Shown: one piece after another, positions 1 through 5,342 of the stretch
Layout of the letters: every line of letters starts with the position of its first letter
Position numbering within the stretch: the first letter of the stretch is position 1
Assembly (NCBI GenBank): GCA_009704065.1
Contig: WLEX01000095.1
Location: forward strand, 1 to 5,342
Direction: 5' to 3'
Origin: Actinomycetota bacterium
GTDB taxonomy: Bacteria > Actinomycetota > Acidimicrobiia > Acidimicrobiales > Ilumatobacteraceae
DNA: 5,342 bases
Position numbers and translations under genes: made by a program
Notes under the pieces: model-generated
Seen by the model: only the letters and a program-made list of their open reading frames with translations
Told to the model about the DNA's origin: nothing
The model's database searches: none

Positions 1-12
1 AAGCCGTTGGAA

Positions 13-27
13 TCGCTCTCAGAGCGA
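13..27. repeat. Short palindrome upstream of rph
   Basis: TCGCTCT and AGAGCGA are perfect reverse complements around one central base. As RNA it could form a 6-bp hairpin with a 3-nt loop, but no T-run follows, so it is not a convincing terminator. It could equally be an operator-like palindrome or chance. A frame closing at TAG 29-31 may be the tail of an upstream gene, but the visible part is too short to judge. Confidence 0.3.
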
Positions 28-49
28 CTAGACATATTTCGCCCCCTAC

Positions 50-56
50 AAAGGAA
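50..56 (+). promoter_or_regulatory. Ribosome binding site of rph
   Basis: AAAGGAA lies 4 nt before ATG 61 (5 nt if only AAAGGA is counted). It decides the start in favour of ATG 61 over the upstream in-frame TTG at 7, which has no visible context inside the window. Confidence 0.7.
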
Positions 57-60
57 CACC

Positions 61-822
61 ATGACACGACCAGACGGACGCACCACAGACCAATTACGCC
101 CTATCTCTTTCCAAAGAGATTTCACCGACATGGCCGCTGGTTCTGTACTGGTGTCATTTGGTCGCACCCGCGTGTTGTGCACTGCATCAATCGATGAGGA
201 CGTACCGCGTTGGATGAAAGGCTCTGGCAAAGGCTGGGTCACTGCTGAATATTCCATGCTTCCTGGTTCTTCTCCTGAACGTGTTGATCGCGAAGCAGCA
301 AAAGGAAAGCAAAGTGGTCGCACCGTAGAAATTCAGCGTCTCATTGGTCGTTCGTTTCGTGCAGCGTGCGACATGCGTGCACTCGGCGAGCGTCAAGTGG
401 TTGTCGACTGTGATGTGTTGCAGGCAGACGGCGGTACCCGTACTGCCAGTATTTGTGGTGGATTCATCGCGTTGCACGATGCCATGACACGGTTGGTACA
501 AAACGGATCTATTCCTACAAATCCACTGCACTCATACGTTGCTGCAATTTCAGTAGGAATTTGTAATGGAACACCGGTTCTCGATCTTCCCTATGTTGAA
601 GACTCGACTGCAGAAGTAGATATGAACGTGGTGATGTTGCGTCCTGCTGCAGGCGGGGAACCAAAGTTTGTAGAAGTGCAAGGCACTGCAGAAGGCGTGG
701 CGTTCTCGCGCCCCGACCTTGATCAGTTGTTGCAGTTGGCTGATACCGGACTTGGTCGCATCTTCGATCTGCAGTCACAGTTGCTTTCTGAAGCACCTGT
801 GGCTCGTCTGATTTCGCGGTAG
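61..822 (+). CDS. rph: Ribonuclease PH (tRNA 3'-end phosphorolytic exoribonuclease)
   Basis: RNase PH removes nucleotides from the 3' end of tRNA precursors using phosphate as attacking group; it is a cytoplasmic ring-shaped hexamer in its family. The 253-residue product has the usual length (about 240-260). Visible landmarks are the N-terminal RPDGR (residues 3-7), [15 protein letters not shown] (57-71), R87 in [13 protein letters not shown], the GGTR phosphate-binding segment (124-127) and [10 protein letters not shown] (180-189). D181 and D187 there have the spacing of the family's metal-binding aspartates. I chose ATG 61 because AAAGGA at 50-55 is well placed before it and homologues begin near this RPDGR motif; a TTG at 7 in the same frame would add 18 unconserved residues. 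It is followed after 8 nt by rdgB, so the two are almost surely co-transcribed. Identification is firm. Confidence 0.97.
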   Translation: MTRPDGRTTDQLRPISFQRDFTDMAAGSVLVSFGRTRVLCTASIDEDVPRWMKGSGKGWVTAEYSMLPGSSPERVDREAAKGKQSGRTVEIQRLIGRSFRAACDMRALGERQVVVDCDVLQADGGTRTASICGGFIALHDAMTRLVQNGSIPTNPLHSYVAAISVGICNGTPVLDLPYVEDSTAEVDMNVVMLRPAAGGEPKFVEVQGTAEGVAFSRPDLDQLLQLADTGLGRIFDLQSQLLSEAPVARLISR

Positions 823-830
823 GTGTTGTA

Positions 831-1424
831 GTGCGCATCGTGTGCGCAACAGCCAATCCACACAAGGTGTCGGAGTTGGCTCGCATGTTGCCCAATTGGG
901 TGGAGCTTGTGCCGCGACCATCTGAAGTGGGCGATATCGACGAAGATGCACCTACATTGGAAGGCAATGCCATTATCAAAGCGAATGAGATTGCTCAATT
1001 CGCATCGGAATGGGCAATCGCTGACGACACCGGTCTAGAAGTAGAAGTGCTGCACGGTGCCCCTGGTGTACACAGCGCTCGTTTTGCGGGTGAGAATGCA
1101 ACTGATGCAGACAATCGTGCAAGGTTGTTACAAGTATTAGAAGGTGCCACGAATCGCGCCGCGCAATTTCGCACAGTTGTTGCATTGGTGTCTGCGAAAG
1201 GCGACATTCATTTTGTGACGGGGAAATGTGCAGGCGTGATTGCGGACAAAGAACGGGGCGATAATGGTTTCGGTTATGACTCTGTATTCATCCCCACCGA
1301 TGGTGATGGTCGCACCTTTGCAGAAATGTCTGATGCTGAAAAAGATGCCGTTTCACATCGTGGCAGGGCACTGGTGCAAGTGCCAGACCTTTTGGCACGT
1401 ATTTTCGGCTTACCAACCCCGTAG
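831..1424 (+). CDS. rdgB: XTP/dITP diphosphatase (RdgB/HAM1 family)
   Basis: This enzyme hydrolyses non-canonical purine triphosphates (dITP, XTP, ITP) to monophosphate and pyrophosphate, keeping deaminated bases out of DNA and RNA; it acts as a cytoplasmic homodimer needing Mg2+. The 197-residue product has the normal family length. Motifs in order are TANPHK (7-12, the T/SxNxxK substrate loop), EGNAIIKA (44-51), ADDTGLEVE (64-72, with the catalytic-site aspartates 65/66), PGVHSARFAG (78-87), GDNGFGYDSVF (143-153), TFAEM (162-166) and KDAVSHRGRAL (171-181). All key residues are present. The start is GTG 831; the reading begins directly with the beta-strand that leads into the TANPHK loop, and AGGTG at 821-825 gives a plausible ribosome binding site overlapping the rph stop. 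Its 3' end overlaps the convergent aldolase gene by 15 bp. Confidence 0.97.
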   Translation: MRIVCATANPHKVSELARMLPNWVELVPRPSEVGDIDEDAPTLEGNAIIKANEIAQFASEWAIADDTGLEVEVLHGAPGVHSARFAGENATDADNRARLLQVLEGATNRAAQFRTVVALVSAKGDIHFVTGKCAGVIADKERGDNGFGYDSVFIPTDGDGRTFAEMSDAEKDAVSHRGRALVQVPDLLARIFGLPTP

Positions 1425-2423
1425 GTCGATTGCCCATTCGTCAACAACCATGCCGTTGTCTACGACATATGCACGTTCGTGCATTGCCATGGTGGGATCA
1501 ACATGAGATGGCGTTACGCGTATGCGATCTCCCACTCGTGGCGTGACTGTGCCTTCTGAAGGCGACATAGTGATGTGTTCGTCTGAGCAAAACCACACCT
1601 TGTACCCATCGACGGTGGGGTTGCCGTGGTCCATGCCAAGCGACTTCAAACCCACATCTATGACAACCCATGAAGAGTTAACAGAAATTACGGTGCCCAT
1701 AATCCACAGTGCTTGCGCAAAAGGATGTTGCAGTAATGCATATTGGGTATCCATGAGCGCATAACTGCCTGCCTGCACTTCGTTCACCTGGGTTCCTTCG
1801 AACATGTCGAATGTGCCGGTTCCGCCAGCAGACATGATGTCTCCGCCGACATCGTTATGTGCCTGTGTAAGAAGTGTCATGGCTTCGTGGACTTTGATTT
1901 TTTTCTCTTCGCGGTCAGTGACCATCATGAGATGTCCTTCGTAGCCCATCACTCCGCGAACATTGAGACCAAGAGATCGTGCAGCGTCGGCAAGTTCGCC
2001 GGCGGAGTCAGGCGCGATTCCACATCGTGGTAGCCCCACATTGACATCGATGAGTACGTTGCGTATCCCAGCCGATGAAGCAGCTTGCAGTGTGGCTAGT
2101 GAATCGATTGCCACAGTGATGGTGGCGTGTTCTTGTGCTTTGGAGAGTGCTGCAAGGCGAGCGGGGTCGACTGTTTCATTTGCAAGTAGCAGATCGGTGC
2201 CGACGCCGGCAGAAACCAAACCGAGAATTTCACGAGGTGTGGCACATGTAAACGATGAGTGACCAGCTCGTACTTGCTCGGCTGCGATGGCCGTTGTTTT
2301 GTGGGCCTTCACGTGAGGACGAAGTCGCGAACCGGGATGAATCGAAGCCATCACAGTGACGTTTGACCGCAACGTGGGAAGGTCGATCACTGGGCACGGG
2401 GTCGGCACAAGAGAGATATCCAT
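1410..2423 (-). CDS. D-threonine aldolase-like PLP enzyme (fold type III, DSD1 family)
   Basis: Members of this family are alanine-racemase-fold PLP enzymes that also bind a divalent metal; they cleave D-threonine or other D-3-hydroxy amino acids to glycine and an aldehyde, or dehydrate D-serine. The 337-residue product has the N-terminal TPCPVIDL (8-15), RPHVKAHKT (35-43, with K39 the likely PLP lysine by alignment with the VKA of alanine racemases), IDVNVGLPRCG (125-135), GYEGH (160-164), SAGGTGT (198-204, phosphate-cup position), VQAGSY (216-221) and the C-terminal metal site PSHVDPT (305-311). The H307-x-D309 pair matches D-threonine aldolases; eukaryotic D-serine dehydratases have His-x-Cys. 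The real substrate is not known. ATG 2423 is the first possible start in this frame: upstream the frame crosses the tRNA without any start codon and meets a stop at 2463-2465. No Shine-Dalgarno sequence is visible; GTG 2408 is a weaker alternative. Confidence 0.9.
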   Translation of the reverse strand: MDISLVPTPCPVIDLPTLRSNVTVMASIHPGSRLRPHVKAHKTTAIAAEQVRAGHSSFTCATPREILGLVSAGVGTDLLLANETVDPARLAALSKAQEHATITVAIDSLATLQAASSAGIRNVLIDVNVGLPRCGIAPDSAGELADAARSLGLNVRGVMGYEGHLMMVTDREEKKIKVHEAMTLLTQAHNDVGGDIMSAGGTGTFDMFEGTQVNEVQAGSYALMDTQYALLQHPFAQALWIMGTVISVNSSWVVIDVGLKSLGMDHGNPTVDGYKVWFCSDEHITMSPSEGTVTPRVGDRIRVTPSHVDPTMAMHERAYVVDNGMVVDEWAIDLRGW

Positions 2424-2432
2424 AGTGCCGAC
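2401..2432 (-). repeat. 8-bp inverted repeat spanning the tRNA 3' end and aldolase start
   Basis: GTCGGCAC at 2401-2408 and GTGCCGAC at 2425-2432 are perfect reverse complements separated by 16 nt. On the minus-strand transcript the upstream arm is the 3' acceptor strand, the discriminator base and one more nucleotide; the downstream arm is codons 6-8 of the aldolase, and the ATG lies in the loop. The arm inside the tRNA therefore has two possible partners: the tRNA 5' end (7 bp) or the aldolase coding sequence (8 bp). A regulatory role is inference. Confidence 0.55.
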
Positions 2433-2499
2433 GGAGGGACTCGAACCCTCAACATCCAGGACCTAAACCTGGCGCCTCTGCCAATTGGGCCACGTCGGC
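2426..2499 (-). tRNA. tRNA-Leu (anticodon UAG), short variable loop
   Basis: Reading the minus strand, the 74-nt gene folds as a full cloverleaf. The acceptor stem GCCGACG/CGTCGGC has 7 of 7 pairs with discriminator A73. The D-arm has a 3-bp stem GCC/GGC and a loop containing AATTGGCAGA. The anticodon stem is CCAGG/CCTGG with loop TTTAGGT, giving anticodon TAG at 2463-2465 with G37. The T-arm is GAGGG/CCCTC with loop TTCGAGT. The anticodon reads CUA and, by wobble, other CUN leucine codons; A73 and the D-loop layout are Leu-like. The odd point is the variable region: only 5 nt (ATGTT), whereas bacterial tRNA-Leu normally carries a long class II arm. CCA is not encoded (the following bases are CTA). 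The aldolase start codon follows after 2 nt, so both are probably on one transcript. Confidence 0.92.
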
Positions 2500-2508
2500 G
2501 ACATGAGA

Positions 2509-2535
2509 AGGGTATCGCTTAGTAGGAGAGGTCAG
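2509..2535 (-). promoter_or_regulatory. Possible promoter of the tRNA-aldolase unit
   Basis: On the minus strand, CTGACC (2535-2530) and TACCCT (2514-2509) resemble -35 and -10 boxes with a 15-nt spacer, which is shorter than ideal. The -10-like box ends 9 nt before the tRNA 5' end, which would give a very short pre-tRNA leader. The match is weak and rests only on position and partial consensus. No convincing TANNNT box was found for the divergent plus-strand gene in the same interval. Confidence 0.25.
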
Positions 2536-2542
2536 TGGGCTC

Positions 2543-2550
2543 GGAGGTGG
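2543..2550 (+). promoter_or_regulatory. Strong Shine-Dalgarno-like site before the CBS-like gene
   Basis: GGAGGTGG lies 6-7 nt before an in-frame GTG at 2557, an ideal spacing, whereas ATG 2569 has its own weaker GAGGG site at 2559-2563. The two candidate starts differ by only four residues. Either way translation begins here and not at the far-upstream TTG 2485, which lies inside the tRNA gene. Confidence 0.6.
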
Positions 2551-2568
2551 CAAACTGTGAGGGTGACT

Positions 2569-4104
2569 ATGACAACCGAACATTCGTTGAACTCAACGCT
2601 CGACGCAACTGCGCTTTCAGAGCAGTTGGGGCTTGCAGGATCCGTGGTCGATGCGGCCTCCCTCGAGAACAGCATCAAGCTTTTTGCGGCTCAAAAGATT
2701 GTGTTACCCACTCTTGGCGAACTGGCAGAACCTCAGCGCATCGATTCATCGATCACCAAGGGTGTCGACAAGAACGCAGCAGACCCACGCAACTTGTTTC
2801 GCGTGCACTGGTACAACAATTTGGCCGGCGAGAAAATCGAAGTACCCGACCATGTAGTGCTGCCGCCATCGCTCACGGGTGTCGAGTCACCAATCATCGT
2901 GGTGTTTGGAGATCGCTTCCCCATGATCACGGCTCACAAAGTTCTTGCTGCATATTCCTGTTTCGTACCTCGAGTAATTACTGGTCAGTTCGATCCCACT
3001 CGCCATCGCGCAGTGTGGCCATCCACAGGAAACTACGCGCGTGGTGGAATCGCTATCAGCCGTCTCATGGGCACGCGTGGTGTTGCAGTGCTTCCAGCCG
3101 GTATGTCCCAAGAACGTTTCGACTGGCTAGATAAGTGGGTCGCTGACCCCGCTGACATTGTGCGTACCCCAGGTACCGAGAGCAATGTAAAAGAAATTTA
3201 CGATGCGTGTAACGAAATGGACAAAGATCCAGGCAACTTCATTTTGAATCAGTTCTGTGAGTTCGGAAACCCTGTTGGTCATTACGAAGTCACTGGCCGT
3301 GCGTTAGCTCACGCGTTTGAACACGTAAAGGCAAATGGTCATTCGGGCATTCGTCTTGCTGCATTCACATCGGCAACCGGATCTGCGGGCACCATTGCTG
3401 CTGGAGATCGACTCAAAGATATTTATGGCACCAAAATTGTTGCGGTCGAGGCTCTCGAATGTCCGACAATGTTGGAAAACGGTTTCGGCGAACACAACAT
3501 TCAAGGAATCGGCGACAAGCATGTGCCATTGATTCAAAATGTAATGAACACCGATGTTGTTGTTGGTATCTCCGACAAAGCGACCGACGAACTTGACGTG
3601 TTATTCAATACTCCTGCCGGTCACAAGTATTTGGCTGATCGCCATCAGGCGACCCCTGAACTCATCGAGGCTCTTCCGCATTTTGGTTTTTCATCCATCT
3701 GTAATGTTCTTGCTGCAATCAAGACCGCCAAACTTCTTGGGTATGGCGCTAACGACGCCATCGTCACTGTTGCAACCGACGGTGGCGATTTGTACACCAG
3801 CGAGCGCAAAAAAACTGTTGCTACTAAATATCCCAACGGTTTTAGTGAAGTAGATGCCGCTGAAGTATTCAGTGAGCATCTCGGTTCGGTATCAACCGAC
3901 AACATGATTGATTGCACCGAACGAGATCGCAACCGCATCTTCAACCTCGGGTACTACACATGGGTTGAACAGCAAGGAACACCGCTTGCCGTGTTTGAAG
4001 CTCGCCGTTCGCAGTCGTTCTGGCGCATGGTGCGCAGTTTCGCCCCCGTGTGGGACAACCTCATCACCGAGTTCAACGCCCGCGTTGCTCGTATTGCAAA
4101 GTAA
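2569..4104 (+). CDS. CBS/cysteine synthase-like PLP enzyme (fold type II), substrate unknown
   Basis: The product belongs to the tryptophan-synthase-beta superfamily and reads along its length like cystathionine beta-synthase or cysteine synthase, enzymes of beta-replacement or elimination on serine/cysteine-type substrates. From ATG 2569 it has 511 residues. Landmarks are ITAHKV (120-125, K124 as likely PLP lysine), STGNYARGG (152-160, the asparagine loop), [14 protein letters not shown] (174-187), IVRTPG (197-202), [17 protein letters not shown] (227-243), TSATGSAGT (267-275, phosphate-binding loop), QGIGDKHVP (312-320) and [11 protein letters not shown] (402-412). Differences from the classical family are a changed lysine neighbourhood (HKV, not KDR), an N-terminal extension, an insert near 340-372, no clear GGSAG motif (FSSIC at 374-378 occupies that place) and about 100 C-terminal residues with no CBS domain. 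GTG 2557 is an equally reasonable start (515 residues). The next PLP gene follows after 6 nt. Superfamily is certain; the reaction is not. Confidence 0.88.
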   Translation: MTTEHSLNSTLDATALSEQLGLAGSVVDAASLENSIKLFAAQKIVLPTLGELAEPQRIDSSITKGVDKNAADPRNLFRVHWYNNLAGEKIEVPDHVVLPPSLTGVESPIIVVFGDRFPMITAHKVLAAYSCFVPRVITGQFDPTRHRAVWPSTGNYARGGIAISRLMGTRGVAVLPAGMSQERFDWLDKWVADPADIVRTPGTESNVKEIYDACNEMDKDPGNFILNQFCEFGNPVGHYEVTGRALAHAFEHVKANGHSGIRLAAFTSATGSAGTIAAGDRLKDIYGTKIVAVEALECPTMLENGFGEHNIQGIGDKHVPLIQNVMNTDVVVGISDKATDELDVLFNTPAGHKYLADRHQATPELIEALPHFGFSSICNVLAAIKTAKLLGYGANDAIVTVATDGGDLYTSERKKTVATKYPNGFSEVDAAEVFSEHLGSVSTDNMIDCTERDRNRIFNLGYYTWVEQQGTPLAVFEARRSQSFWRMVRSFAPVWDNLITEFNARVARIAK

Positions 4105-4110
4105 ATAGTC

Positions 4111-5342
4111 ATGACAGGCGTGGTGACGGGCCTCGTCTGTGCGTCGTGTAGGTCGCGTGTCTCTATCGCGTCACCATTGTCGTGGTTGTGCCCCAACGCA
4201 TCAGTAGATGACCGACATCATGTACTTCATTTTGAGTCACAGCTAGAGCCGTTTCGTCCCACTGATGACGCCAATCCGTATCTGGCATTTCGGCGCTATC
4301 TCGCAGTGGATTCATTTGGTGAAGCCATCGGGCTTTCAGAAGACACACGTATTCAAATTATTCGTGAAGCTAACGATGCTGTTGAGAAAGTAGCGGGCGT
4401 TGGTTTTGTACGTACTCCGTTGGCGCGAAGTAATGAACTGTCTGATGCACTTGGCTTTTCTGCCACTGGCGGGGTGTGGGTAAAGGACGAAACAGCTGGT
4501 GTCGGCGGTTCTCATAAAGCTCGACATTTGTTTACTGAGTTACTTCATTTATTGTTTGCTGAAGCAGCGGGGCTGACTCCCTGGACTTCTGATTCGCGTC
4601 CGCCGTTAGCAATTGCATCATGTGGAAATGCGGCCATTGCAGCGAGCACATTGGCCGCAGCTATGAAGTGGCCAATTTATGTTCACGTTCCACCTACTTC
4701 GGCTGCATCTGTGATTCATGCGTTGCAATCACTAAACGCAACAATTATTGAATGTCCGCGTTTGCCGGCAGATCCACTTGGTGACCCATGTGTGTTGCGC
4801 TTTCGTGAAGCAGTAGCGCAGGGCGCAATTCCCTTCGGAGTACAAGGCACGGAAAACGCATGGTGTCTCGATGGCGGTCGCACTATCGGATGGGAAATCA
4901 CTGAAGAGCTGGGTCACTTTGTTGATCGCATTTTTATTCAGGTCGGTGGTGGTGCATTTGCGGCATCCGTTGGTGCAGCATTACGCACTGCTGGGGTGCA
5001 CCCTCAAATGCATGCAGTACAAACTGCAGGTTGTGCGCCTCTTGCACGAGCATGGGAACGAGCCATTGCTACAGGTGGGGCGCACGATGCAGGAGACAGA
5101 TGGGATCAATGCATGTGGCCATGGGAGACGGAACCACATTCATTGGCCGATGGCATTCTCGACGATGAAACCTACGACTGGGTCGGTGTTCTTGATGCCA
5201 TGGCAGACACGGGGGGTTCACCTGTGGTCGTGACAGAAGATCATGTACAACGAGCGGTCGATATGGTGCGCACCGTGGGCGGGTTTAATGCAAGCCCCAC
5301 TGGTACTGCAGGGTTTGCTGGTCTATTGGCTATGCGCGACAC
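4111..5342 (+). CDS. Threonine synthase-like PLP enzyme (fold type II), 3' end beyond window
   Basis: From ATG 4111 the frame stays open for 410 codons to the window edge, so the gene is 3'-truncated by the window only. The N-terminus has Cys10-x2-Cys13 and Cys27, resembling the zinc ribbon of many threonine synthases, but the expected fourth cysteine is absent (CPNA at 27-30). Next come NPYLAFRRYL (55-64), RTPLARSNEL (101-110), VWVKDET (122-128) and GSHKAR (133-138, K136 the PLP lysine). ASCGNAAIAAS (169-179) is the asparagine loop, GTENAWCLDGGRTIGWEI (246-263) the segment typical of threonine synthases, and VGGGAFAAS (278-286) the phosphate-binding glycine loop. SPTGTAG (395-401) lies near the C-terminus. 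Threonine synthase makes threonine from O-phosphohomoserine; threonine dehydratase and other beta-lyases share this fold, so the substrate is open. It lies 6 nt after the CBS-like gene, in the same operon; no strong ribosome binding site is seen, suggesting translational coupling. GTG 4120 or 4123 are minor alternative starts. Confidence 0.88.
   Translation, partial: MTGVVTGLVCASCRSRVSIASPLSWLCPNASVDDRHHVLHFESQLEPFRPTDDANPYLAFRRYLAVDSFGEAIGLSEDTRIQIIREANDAVEKVAGVGFVRTPLARSNELSDALGFSATGGVWVKDETAGVGGSHKARHLFTELLHLLFAEAAGLTPWTSDSRPPLAIASCGNAAIAASTLAAAMKWPIYVHVPPTSAASVIHALQSLNATIIECPRLPADPLGDPCVLRFREAVAQGAIPFGVQGTENAWCLDGGRTIGWEITEELGHFVDRIFIQVGGGAFAASVGAALRTAGVHPQMHAVQTAGCAPLARAWERAIATGGAHDAGDRWDQCMWPWETEPHSLADGILDDETYDWVGVLDAMADTGGSPVVVTEDHVQRAVDMVRTVGGFNASPTGTAGFAGLLAMRD

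Noticed and set aside
7..60. TTG 7 as start of rph
   Set aside because: It would add 18 residues ahead of the conserved N-terminal RPDGR region, while ATG 61 has a good ribosome binding site.
515..979. Long minus-strand open frame across the rph/rdgB junction
   Set aside because: It is antisense to two well-conserved genes and its translation is low-complexity and unlike any known family.
2401..2432. Phage or island attachment site at the tRNA 3' end
   Set aside because: The repeat is inverted, not a direct copy of the tRNA 3' end, and no integrase or other mobile gene is present.
2463..2465. Suppressor tRNA or unusual stop-codon decoding because the anticodon is written TAG
   Set aside because: Anticodon UAG pairs with CUA, a leucine codon, not with the UAG stop codon.
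2485..2568. Extension of the CBS-like gene to a TTG at 2485
   Set aside because: The extra 28 residues would begin inside the tRNA gene, are arginine-rich and unlike any family N-terminus, and strong ribosome binding sites stand just before GTG 2557 and ATG 2569.
4105..4110. Terminator or promoter between the two fold II PLP genes
   Set aside because: Only 6 nt separate the genes, and no hairpin is visible; they are best read as one operon.
160..4886. Recurring GGTCGCAC motif (near 160, 318, 1308, 4877)
   Set aside because: The occurrences are inside coding frames, mostly as Gly-Arg-Thr codons, irregularly spaced, and are explained by codon preference.
4871..5233. Open frame of 120 codons on the plus strand inside the threonine-synthase-like gene
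   Set aside because: It lies in another frame of a gene with clear PLP-enzyme motifs, and its translation shows no recognisable domain.

Overview
The window looks like an ordinary chromosomal stretch from an actinobacterium. The G+C content is roughly half, judged by eye on a few lines. The tight rph-rdgB pair is a common actinobacterial arrangement. GTG is used as a start codon and the tRNA lacks an encoded CCA. Protein flavour and moderate G+C would suit an Acidimicrobiia-like aquatic lineage, but that finer placement is inference. There is no sign of a phage, transposon, CRISPR array or other mobile DNA.

Layout: (1) Positions 61-1424, plus strand: rph (RNase PH, tRNA 3'-end trimming) followed 8 nt later by a RdgB/HAM1 nucleoside-triphosphate pyrophosphatase. 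(2) Positions 1410-2499, minus strand: a tRNA with anticodon UAG (Leu) and, only 2 nt downstream of its discriminator base, a fold-type III PLP enzyme of the D-threonine aldolase family. This gene converges on rdgB and overlaps it tail to tail by 15 bp. (3) Positions 2500-2568: a short divergent intergenic region. (4) From 2569 to the end, plus strand: two fold-type II PLP enzymes 6 nt apart, a cystathionine beta-synthase-like protein and a threonine-synthase-like protein that runs off the window.

The first pair is housekeeping (RNA processing and nucleotide-pool sanitation). The remaining three protein genes are all PLP enzymes acting on amino acids. The sequence does not reveal a shared pathway, and the minus-strand gene is not in the same operon as the other two.

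The most interesting spot is 2401-2499. The tRNA-Leu carries a Leu-style D-arm but only a 5-nt variable loop. The aldolase start codon lies directly behind the tRNA with no recognisable ribosome binding site. A perfect 8-bp inverted repeat lets the tRNA 3' acceptor strand pair with aldolase codons 6-8 instead of its proper partner. Together these suggest, as a hypothesis only, that tRNA 3' processing releases a nearly leaderless aldolase mRNA.
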